Positions 55,693 to 64,000 of a stretch of 64,000 nucleotides of DNA are shown piece by piece. Below the pieces are notes generated by a model. The model was not told where the DNA came from and ran no database searches. It was given only the letters and a program-made list of their open reading frames with translations. The stretch spans positions 21,402,890 through 21,466,889 of the forward strand of contig CM051019.1 of NCBI GenBank assembly GCA_027704905.1, written 5' to 3'. Each line of letters begins with the position of its first letter. Positions within the stretch are counted from its first letter, which is position 1. Made by a program: the position numbers and the translations under genes. This DNA is from Muraenolepis orangiensis. Lineage: Eukaryota; Chordata; Actinopteri; Gadiformes; Muraenolepididae.

Positions 55693-58337
55693 CCATCCAT
55701 CCATCCATCCATCTTCTCCCGCTTATCCGTAATCGGGTCGCGGAGGTAGCAGCTTCAGCAGGGGACTCCAAACTTCCCTCTCCCTGGCAACATCGACTAG
55801 CTCTGACTAGGGGATCCCGAGGCGTTCCCAGGCCAGTGTGGAGACCGAGGAACAGGGGGGACCTGTTCCTCGGTCTGCCCCGTGGTCTCTTCCCAGTTGG
55901 ATGTGCCTGGAAAACCTCCCTCGGGAGGCGACCAGGAAGCATCCTCACTAGATGCCCGAACCACCTCAACTGGCTCCTTTCTACGCGAAGGAGCAGCGGC
56001 TCTACTCCGAGTCTCTCACGAGTAACTGAGCTTCTCACCCTATCCCTCAGGGAGATACCAGCCACCCTCCTGAGGAAACTCATTTTGGCCGCTTGTATTC
56101 GCAATCTCGTCCTTTCGGTCATTACCCATTGTTCATGGCTATAGGTGAGGGTAGGAACGAAGACTGATCGGTAGATCGAGAGCTTTGCCTTCTGGCTCAG
56201 CTCTCTTTTGGTTACAACGGTGCGCCAAAGTGCACCCAATACCGCTCCCGCTGCACCTATTCTCCTGTCAATCTCACGCTCCATCCTCCCCTCACTCGAG
56301 AACAAGACCCCGAGATACTTGAACTCCTTCACTTGGGATAAGGACTCCCTCCCTACTTGGAGAAGACAATCCACCGGTTTCCTGCTAAGAACCATGGCCT
56401 CAGATTTGGAGGTGCTGATCCTCATCCCAGCCGCTTCACATTCCGCTGCAAACCGATCCAGTCACCATACTGATGACGCAAACAGGACCACATCTTCTGC
56501 AAACAGCAGAGATTCAATCCTGAGCCCACCATACTGAAACCCCTCCCCTCCATGACTACCCCTTGAAATTCTGTCCATGAAAATCACTAACAGGATGGGT
56601 GACAAAGCGCAGCCCTGGCGGAGGCCAACACCCACTGGGAACAGGCCTGACTTACTACCGAGAATCCGGACACAGCTCTTGCTTTGGCAGTACAGAGATT
56701 GGATGGCCCTCAACAGTGACCCCCGCACCCCATACTCCCACAGCACCTCCCACAGTATTTCCCTAGGGACCCGATCATATGCCTTATCCAAATCCACAAA
56801 ACACATGTAGACCGGATGGGCATACTCCCAAGCCCCCTCCAGGATCCTTGCAAGAGTGAAAAGATGGTCCGTTGTTCCACGACCAGGACGGAATCCGCAT
56901 TGTTCCTCTTCAATCTGAGGTTCGACTGTCGGCCGAACCCTTTTTCCAGCACCTTGGAGTAGACTTACCCAGGGAGGCTGAGTAATGTGATATCCCTGTA
57001 ATTGGCACACACCCTCTGGTCACCCTTTTTGAACAGGGGTACCGCCACCCCCGTTTGACACTCCTCAGGCACTGTCCCAGACTTCCACGCAATGTTGAAA
57101 AGACGTGTCATCCATGATAGCCCCTCAGCACCCAGAGACTTTAGCATTTCTGGACGGATCTCATCAACCCCTGGGGCTTTGCCACTGCGGAGATGTTTGA
57201 CTACCGCAGTGACTTCCTCCAGGGAGATTGATGTTTGCCGTCCTTCATCCTCCAGCTCTGTCTCTACCATTGAGGGTGTTGTTGGATTAAGAAGTTCCTC
57301 AAAGTGTTCTTTCCACCGCCCGATCACCTCCTCAGTTGAGGTCAGCAATGTCCCCCTCCTGAGGCGCCGGATTGTTTGCCAGAAACGCTTTGGTGCCGAC
57401 TGAAAGTCCTTCTCCATGGCTTCTCCGAATTCCTCCCACACCCGCTGCTTTGCCTCCGCTACAGCCGAGGCTGCCGTCCTCTTGGCCTGTCGATACCTCG
57501 CAACTGAGTCTGGAGTCTCACAGGCTAACATAGCCCGGAAGGCCTCCTTCTTCAGCCGGACGGCTTCCCTGACCACCTGTGTCCACCACGAAGTCCGAGG
57601 GTTGATGCCCCTTGAGGCACCAATGACCTTGAGGCCACAGCTCTCAACCGCAGCTTCGGCAATAGAAGCTTTGAACAATGACCACTCTGGCTCAATGCCC
57701 CCAGCCTCCACAGAGATGCCCGAAAAAGTCTGCCTGAGGTTGAAGGTCTCCCGGACAGGGGCATCCACCAGACGTTCCCAGTTCACCCGCACTACACGTT
57801 TGGGCTTACCAGATCTGTCCAGAGGCTTCCCCCGCCATATTACCCAACTCACCACCAGATGAGTGATCGGTTGACAGCTCTGCCCCTCTCTTCACCCGAG
57901 TGTCCAAAACATGCGGCCTCAGGCCAGCTGACACGATAACAAAGTTGATCATTGACCTTCGACCTAAGGTACTCTGGTACCATGTACACTTCCGCATCCT
58001 TATGTTTGAACATGGTGTTTGTTATGGCCAATCCATGACTAGCACAGAAATCCAATAACAAAACCCCACTCCGGTTCAGATCAGGTAGGCCGTTCATCCC
58101 CAACACGCCCTTCCAAGTTTCCCCATCGTTACCCACGTGTGCGTTGAAGTCTCCCAGGAGGACTATAGAGTCCCCTTCAGGAGCCCCATGCAGGACTCCA
58201 TCCAGGGTGTGCAAGAAGGCGGGATATTCCGAACTGTTGTTTGGTGCATAGGCACAAACAACAGTCAGAGTTTTCCCTCCCATGACCCTAAGGCGTAGGG
58301 AGGTGACCATCTCGTCCACCGGGGTAAACTCCAACAA
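55693..58337 (-). mobile_element. Rex3-like LINE copy D, 5'-truncated, in the probable intron of the diverged gene
   Basis: The tail of ATCC repeats (in plus sense) is at 55693-55712. The coding order on the minus strand is endonuclease (58337-57850, starting within EFTPVDEMVTSL), RT (57855-56462, with GKAPGVDEIRPEML and LFAEDVVLF instead of FADD) and C-terminus (56425-55740). The 5' part of the endonuclease is missing. In RT the catalytic YXDD-type box reads FAEDVV, a substitution of the first catalytic Asp, also present in copy C. Frame changes are near 57850, 57000 and 56460. There is a short duplication near 55845-55870. No target duplication was identified. Confidence 0.82.
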
Positions 58338-58807
58338 TACATGTGAATCTTATCTAATACATTCCCAAAGTTAGAATGTACCACATAGTCGATTACTTAC
58401 TCATCCTATGTCACTGTTTGAAAGCTAGATCCAAACGCTCTGTAGTTATCCTATGATCCTTTCGTGATTGTATTTATATAGCTGTCTGGCAGTATATAGT
58501 GTGGCATATTTATAAATGATTCATCAATAAAACCGTGAAATAAAAAGAAAGGTCAACATATTGAAACGCTCAAAGACGATAGTCTGTACAAAGCAACTTT
58601 GTGCATGAATTGGGCTTCCCTTTTGTCTTTGTTCGAGCGACTGTCCCAGGTCCCAGAGATGTCGAATGGTACCGGTTACTAACGACACAAGTACAGTGGC
58701 CCACCATCTCCTCCGAGAGGACCACCGTGGAGCAGGTGGAGGTGGACTGAAAGTCTACAGCAGTGTGAGCAATTAGACCAAATCTTTAAGAATGCTGGTC
58801 TACTTAC
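58338..58807 (-). other. Intron-like region with a candidate small exon
   Basis: On the minus strand 58445-58404 is bounded by TAACTACAG and GTAAGTAATCG and would be about 42 nt. It may be the second exon of the diverged gene. No other feature was recognised. Confidence 0.3.
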
Positions 58808-58875
58808 CAGACGGACTTGCGTTTTGGCTCAAAGCGCAGCTCTACCCAGGTCGCATACTTTCACTTTCGCTTTTG
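58808..58875 (-). promoter_or_regulatory. Putative promoter and first exon of the diverged gene with ISRE-like element
   Basis: On the minus strand GAAAGTGAAAGT (58868-58857) fits the GAAANNGAAA core bound by interferon regulatory factors. It is followed within 60 bases by a splice donor (CGTCTG then GTAAGTAG, exon edge at 58808). No TATA box is evident. Position and orientation fit a short 5' untranslated first exon for the gene ending at 54922. The left-hand duplicate of this locus (31350) lacks it because a MITE-like sequence abuts there. The interferon link is inferred from the motif only. Confidence 0.45.
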
Positions 58876-59291
58876 TATCCTACACGTAATGGTTATTATA
58901 TGTTATTATAATAAGCGGTAGCCTACTCGTCATATCATTGTCAAGTCAATCAATATATATATATTATGGTGTGTAGGAGTACACCATGACCGCGGACGGA
59001 CTAGGACCACACATGTTGCTAATTCAGAATCCGAGCTTCACAAGCACAGGCCTACCACGACAAGACAAACCACCACATGGGTGGAACCCACAAGTCCATG
59101 AAACATGATACCTGTCATAATGTTTAGAGTATTTCAACTGCTTTAATCACTGGAATGCAGAGCAATGTGTTTCATTTATCATATGATTTATTTATATGAC
59201 ACAATTATTACAATAATGATAATATAACAATTTGACAAATATTTGAATATTTGAGTGTACATAATCATACTTTAACTGATATGACTTTGTG

Positions 59292-59839
59292 TTATTGGCA
59301 TGTAGACACTAGAACTGTCTTGGCCTCAGCTTTGCCCTCAGCTTTGCCCTCAGCGTTGCCATCAGCTTTGTCCTCAGCGTTGTCCTCAGCTTTGTCCTCA
59401 GTGTTGTCCTCAGCTTTGTCCTCAGCTTTGTCCTCAGTGTTGTCCTCAGTGTTGTCCTCAGCTTTGCCCTCAGCTTTGCCCTCAGCTTTGCCCTCAGCTT
59501 TGCCCTCAGCGTTGCCCTCAGCTTTGCCCTCAGTGTTGTCCTCAGCGTTGCCCTCAGCTTTGTCCTCAGTGTTGTCCTCAGCGTTGCCCTCAGCTTTGTC
59601 CTCAGTGTTGTCCTCAGCGTTGCCCTCAGCTTTGCCCTCAGCTTTGTCCTCAGTGTTGTCCTCAGTGTTGTCCTCAGCTTTGCCCTCAGTGTTGTCCTCA
59701 GCTTTGCCCTCAGTGTTGTCCTCAGCTTTGCCCTCAGCGTTGCCCTCAGCTTTGCCCTCAGTGTTGTCCTCAGTGTTGTCCTCAGCTTTGCCCTCAGCGT
59801 TGCCCAAAGCTTTCACATACTGACATGCATCATTCCACC
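59292..59839 (-). CDS. Terminal exon with 40 acidic tetrapeptide repeats (copy 2)
   Basis: A minus-strand acceptor (CTTCTCCACAG) precedes 59839. The open frame then reads WNDACQYVKAL, followed by 40 tandem tetrapeptides of the types GKAE, GNAE, DNTE and DKAE, and ends KTVLVSTCQ with TAA at 59294-59292. A polyadenylation signal AATAAA lies on the minus strand near 59188. The repeats come from a 12-bp minisatellite (59320-59810) that stays in phase. The lead-in resembles the C-terminal helix of the gene family (NKQELQKVLDVF in the array copies), so this may be the last exon of a family member whose earlier exons I could not join: splice phase does not fit the nearest last exon at 61152. The opposite strand is also open (ALPS/SVLS repeats), a by-product of the repeat. 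Confidence 0.5.
59320..59810. repeat. 12-bp minisatellite, about 40 copies
   Basis: Units CTCAGCTTTGCC, CTCAGTGTTGTC and CTCAGCGTTGCC in mixed order on the plus strand. Copy 1 near 31790-31855 has only a few. Confidence 0.95.
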
Positions 59840-59929
59840 CTGTGGAGAAGTTATATTAGGTTTGCAAAATGAGGTACAGTTAACCGTGATGTACACACAC
59901 CATTCAGCATTCATATCTAAATTCTAGAG

Positions 59930-60428
59930 TCTCGGGGGCGACATTGGGCCCTGCCCACTTCCCAGAATATAGGGGGGCTTAAGCCCCGCCCCCTTCCCAG
60001 AGTCTCAGGGATGACATTAGGCCCCGCCCCCTTCCCAGAGTCTCAGGGACTACATTGGGCCCCGCCCCCTTCCCAGAGAGTCTCAGGGGTGACGTCATGA
60101 GATCCTCATTTGTTCTCCGCACACGGAGGGCGTTTCGACCAAAAGCAAGTGATGTAAAAAAAATGGCCATTCCATAAGCAATGTGGTGGATTTACGGTCG
60201 CATTTGTGGTACGCTTCGACGCTTAGAGATATTTTAGACCGAGATTTACTTTCCGTGCGGCGGGTTTGTGTCTCCCTCCTCTCCCGACTAGGCCCGTGGT
60301 TCTCCTCTCCGAGCTCGGAGATGCTAACGTCGTAGGAGGACTAGCTCGGAGAGACATGGAGGCTAACCTTGCAGCAGAGGGGAGTGTTCGTACAGCTACA
60401 TCGAGCCTAGCGTCTATATCAGGGGTGC
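59930..60428 (+). other. GC-rich minisatellite and (GGA)n block, unit copy 4
   Basis: Same arrangement as 22800-23379 with the shortest GGA run (two repeats at 60335-60341). It is followed by the hAT-end palindrome at 60420-60465. Confidence 0.65.
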
Positions 60429-60465
60429 CCAACCAGTCGATCGTGAGCGACTGGTTGGGCACCAG
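60420..60465. repeat. Palindrome made of two hAT ends
   Basis: CAGGGGTGCCCAACCAGTCG is followed within a few bases by CGACTGGTTGGGCACC. The arms equal the terminal sequences of the GTF2IRD2-like hAT. A near-identical copy is at 62751-62792. At 23380 the full element occupies the place, and at 32480 only a short junction remains. Confidence 0.75.
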
Positions 60466-60854
60466 CGGGGGATATTATTCAACAGATCAGAGTGTAGGAC
60501 ACTTAAAGACACCCATGATTATTCATCCATGATGATACGTCATTCGTACAACCGTGTCGTGCATACAGTTGTAAGCAATCAATACATAATACAAAAGTCA
60601 AATACTTACACATCTCGGCTTCAACGAAGCATCCAATCCTGGGAAATCAAAAAACAGTCATTCATTTTGCATAATATAATACAATAATTCAATGTGTTAT
60701 GTTTATCCACATATTAGCAGTCTATAATATACTAATTATAATAAAAGTAAATAGGTGGTTGGTGGCTTGTTTAAGCTGGGTCTAAGTCTGGGGCTTGGCA
60801 AGGCTGCACACCTGTGGGTCCTTGGTAATCAAGGCAGGGTAAACCAGCCACCCA

Positions 60855-61029
<175 letters not shown>

Positions 61030-61151
61030 AGGAGGAGCACAGATATGTCAGCCTGTATGTACCACCTGGTCTGCCTGCTAAATGCCTCTCAACCTGACCA
61101 GTTTGTCTAGTGTCTTGTGGTTGGAGGAGCTGGTTGATGATGAACATCATG

Positions 61152-62187
61152 TTATACCTTTGAGGATGCTCGTCCAAACACATCCAGGACCTTTTGGAGT
61201 TCTTGTTCGTTGTGAGGGCACTTGAGCAGACGACCTTCGTAGAACAGAAGGTCCACGGTGAGGAGGATGGAGTCCCAGAAGGTGACTCCAGGGCCAGGAA
61301 AGACAGATTTTTCTGTATCAAAGGTGTGATGCAGCAGCACCAGGATAACTGGCTTACCGGCTGTCAGGATATACATTAAAACAGATGTCAGGTCAGTACA
61401 ATGTTGAAAGATTTAAACATAATGGTGATTGATTTGTAAGATTACAATCGACGGGCTTGTTCCACACCTGGACATTTGTCTTTAGTCTCCTGGATGTCAA
61501 TGCCAGCCCTAGTGCTGATCACACAAAAGGCCAGGATGTAGTCACATTGGTCTGAGGATGTCACTTCAATCTGGCCTTTGACCTTGACTTTGGCTGTAAC
61601 TGCATCGGTCACACCAGTGCTCCCATTTACAGTGAAAAACGTCTTCATGTGCGCACCTGTAGACAAAACCACCAAACTAATACATTAACAGGATAGGATG
61701 CTTAACCTGCAATGAGTCTTTTTCATTTTTTTTTAAGATGTAGGCCTACAATTATTGAAAAATACATTATAATACACAAGGTCTATTAAGAATCTTACCA
61801 GTACGTCCTGGTGTAACGCTTCTAAAAAAACAAAAGAGAAACTATGAGGCAGCAATGTGGTATAATTTCATGGACACACGTCATAAAGCCTTATTTGTTA
61901 TGTATCCATATATCGATATAGATATCGATATATTCGATATAGATATATATATAATATATATATATATGTATGAGAACGATTTAATTCAAACTAAACTAGC
62001 ATACTTCCTTTGCCTTCACGACGCTGAATTAGACTTTGTATTGTTTCAGTTTCGTTCTAGGGTTCAGCTCAACGTTAGGGTGAAAGCCACTCAAAGAGCC
62101 ATTTAGGACAGTCAGACGGCCACTAATAGTTACCAAGAATTCAGCCACTTACCGCAAGGATTCATCATGTGTCTGACTCTTTGACAT
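61152..62187 (-). CDS. Array unit 4: intact DYILAFC/HHTFD family gene
   Basis: Exons 62187-62153, 61821-61799, 61656-61468 and 61360-61152 join in frame to 151 codons, the same architecture as the 34-35 kb copy. It starts MSKSQTH. The first exon ends in TTGCG before GTAAG, so its last residues differ slightly. The third exon encodes KTFFTVNGSTGVTDAV, then VKVKGQIEV and DYILAFCVISTRAGIDI. The last exon encodes GKPVILVLLHHTFD, then LLTVDLLFYEGRLLKCPHN and LQKVLDVFGRA before TAA. Differences from unit 2 are few and mostly change amino acids (S/T, N/D, F/L, K/E). The GT tract and a degenerate NRF1-like site lie upstream. It is probably functional if the family is expressed. Confidence 0.75.
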
Positions 62188-62226
62188 GATCTATCAGTCG
62201 CCAACCAGCTCTGTCAAACCTTCACT

Positions 62227-62300
62227 TGTGTGTGTGTGTGTGTGTGCCCACGTGCGCATGCACACTGATGTGTGTGCGTGTGTGTGTATGTGCGTGCGTC
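62227..62300. repeat. (GT)n tract with degenerate E-box/NRF1 motif, unit 4
   Basis: CACGTG at 62249-62254 is retained, but the NRF1-like core reads GCGCATGCACA. Confidence 0.8.
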
Positions 62301-62404
62301 CTGATTACAGTATTATGTAGTATTTCTACATTAGTGACGATAGATTGTGCTACTTTTAATAAGAAATAGCCTACACTAAATCTGCTCACGACTACGTACT
62401 GAGG

Positions 62405-62792
62405 TCAACGGAACCCCGCCCCTTTGCCAGTCTAGGGGGGGTTAAGCCCCGCCCTCTTCCCAGAGTCTTGGGGGCGACATTAGGCCCCGCCCTCTTCCCA
62501 GAGTCTAGGGGGGGTTAAGCCCCGCCCTCTTCCCAGGGTTTGTGTCTCCCTCCTCTCCCGACTAGGCCCGTGGTTCTCCTCTCCGAGCTCGGAGATGCTA
62601 ACGTCGTAGGAGGAGGAGGAGGAGGAGGAGGAGGAGGAGGAGGAGGAGGAGGAGGAGGAGGAGGAGGAGGACTAGCTCGGAGAGACATGGAGGCTAACCT
62701 TGCAGCAGAGGGGAGTGTTCGTACAGCTACATCGAGCCTAGCGTCTATATCAGGGGTGCCCAACCAGTCGATCGTGATCGACTGGTTGGGCA
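62405..62792 (+). other. Short GC-rich minisatellite, expanded (GGA)n block and hAT-end palindrome, unit copy 5
   Basis: The first-exon-like block is fused directly to the minisatellite (its 5' 190 bp are absent). The GGA run (62608-62670) has about 21 repeats, against 2 to 6 elsewhere. The palindrome is at 62751-62792. Confidence 0.7.
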
Positions 62793-63182
62793 CCAGCGGG
62801 GGATATTATTCAACAGATCAGAGTGTAGGACACTTAAAGACACCCATGATTATTCATCCATGATGATACGTCATTCGTACAACCGTGTCGTGCATACAGT
62901 TGTAAGCAATCAATACATAATACAAAAGTCAAATACTTACTCATCCGACGAGGCATCAGATCCTGTAACATCCTGGGAAATCCAAAAACAGTCATTCATT
63001 TAGCATGATATAATACAATAATTCAATGTGTTATGTTTATCCACATATAAAGCAGTCTATAATATACTAATTATAATAAAGGTAAATAGGTGGTTGGTGG
63101 CTTGTTTAAGCTGGGTCTAAGTCTGGGGCTTGGCAAGGCTGCACACCTGTGGGTCCTTGGTAATCAAGGCAGGGTAAACCAG

Positions 63183-63339
<157 letters not shown>

Positions 63340-63440
63340 GCCTGTATGTACCACCTGGTCTGCCTGCTAAATGCCTCTCAACCTGACCAGTTTGTCTAGT
63401 GTCTTGTGGTTGGAGGAGCTGGTTGATGATGAACATCATG

Positions 63441-63945
63441 TTATACCTTTGAGGATGCTCGTCCAAACACATCCAGGACCTTTTGGAGTTCTTGTTTGTT
63501 GTGACGGCAATCGAGCAGACGACCTTCGTAGAACAGAAGGTCCACGGTGAGGAGGATGGAGTCCCAGAAGGTGACTCCAGGGCCAGGAAAGACAGATTTT
63601 TCTGTATCAAAGGTGTGATGCAGCAGCACCAGGATAACTGGCTTACCGGCTGTCAGGATATACATTAAAACAGATGTCAGGTCAGTACAATGTTGAAAGA
63701 TTTAAACATAATGGTGATTGATTTGTAAGATTACAATCGACGGGCTTGTTCCACACCTGGACATTTGTCTTTAGTCTCCTGGATGTCAATGCCAGCCCTA
63801 GTGCTGATCACACAAAAGGCCAGGATGTAGTCACATTGGTCTGAGGATGTCACTTCAATCTGGCCTTTGCTCTTGACTTTGGCTGTAACTGCATTGGTCA
63901 CACCAGTGCTCCCATTTACAGTGAAAAACGTCTTCATGTGGGCAC
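63441..63945 (-). CDS. Array unit 5: DYILAFC/HHTFD family gene, 3' part (cut by window end)
   Basis: The last two coding exons are complete and open: 63945-63757 (189 nt, DYILAFC) and 63649-63441 (209 nt, LLHHTFD to TAA). The microexon and start exon lie beyond 64000. The exon boundary reads GCCC before the acceptor (plus sense GGGCACCTGTAG), changing one residue near the start of this exon. The sequence is close to units 2 and 4 (VTNAV as in unit 2, STRAG as in unit 4), showing mosaic sharing of variants between units. The C-terminal region reads RLLDCRHNKQ where others have RLLKCPHN. Confidence 0.72.
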
Positions 63946-64000
63946 CTGTAGACAAAACCACCAAACTAATACATTAACAGGATAGGATGCTTAACCTGCA

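Noticed and set aside
59251..59823. Plus-strand 190-aa ALPS/SVLS repeat ORF
   Set aside because: It mirrors the minus-strand acidic repeat. Splice acceptor, stop and polyadenylation signal all lie on the minus strand.

Overview
The window looks like teleost fish genomic DNA. It is intron-bearing, rich in (CA)n/(GT)n microsatellites, contains two 1000-base assembly gaps (29733-30732 and 53922-54921), and is dominated by repeat families typical of fish: RTE/Rex3-like LINEs with a GATG tail, hAT DNA transposons, Ty3/Gypsy elements including a chromovirus, and a BEL/Pao element. There is no sign of a prokaryotic or viral chromosome. The species cannot be named from this sequence alone.

The host content is a minus-strand tandem array of one small multi-exon gene family. 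Each repeat unit carries, in transcription order, a GT-rich stretch with a putative E-box/NRF1 site, exon 1 with the start codon, a 23-nt microexon, a 189-nt exon with the motif DYILAFC, and a 209-nt last exon with the motif LLHHTFD. The open product is 151 residues. Intact copies are at 34058-35083 and 61152-62187. A copy cut by the window edge is at 63441-64000. Damaged copies are at 80-440, 32645-33041 and 43551-44585. A diverged relative (54922-55472, running into gap 2) probably starts near 58868, where a promoter-like stretch has an interferon-response-type GAAANNGAAA element. Two further minus-strand terminal exons (31.8 kb and 59.3 kb) end in a 12-bp minisatellite. The 59.3-kb copy encodes 40 tandem acidic tetrapeptides. 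Between gene copies each unit also has GC-rich minisatellites, a (GGA)n first-exon-like block and a short palindrome built from hAT terminal repeats.

Left part (572-22727): a four-level nest. A ZMYM1-like hAT element was entered by a Gypsy chromovirus, whose 5' LTR was entered by a BEL/Pao element, whose gag was entered by a Gypsy element with a PNMA-like gag. The three LTR insertions each show target-site duplications (GTATG, GTTAT and TATG). The innermost element is young: both long ORFs are open, the LTRs nearly match, and a heptamer GTTAAAC sits in the right phase for a -1 gag-pol frameshift.

Middle and right: a second hAT family (GTF2IRD2/ZBED-like transposase) carrying a Rex3 insertion occurs as two nearly identical direct copies (23380-28191 and about 47890-52908) and as a partial inverted copy (39604-42646). 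The shared flanks suggest segmental duplication. An I/Jockey-type LINE (44867-47833, 10-bp target duplication) sits upstream of the third gene copy. A truncated Gypsy lies on the minus strand at 36.45-38.57 kb, and a fourth Rex3 lies inside the probable first-intron region of the diverged gene. The picture is of a rapidly turning-over local gene family whose units are copied together with, and repeatedly broken by, transposons.
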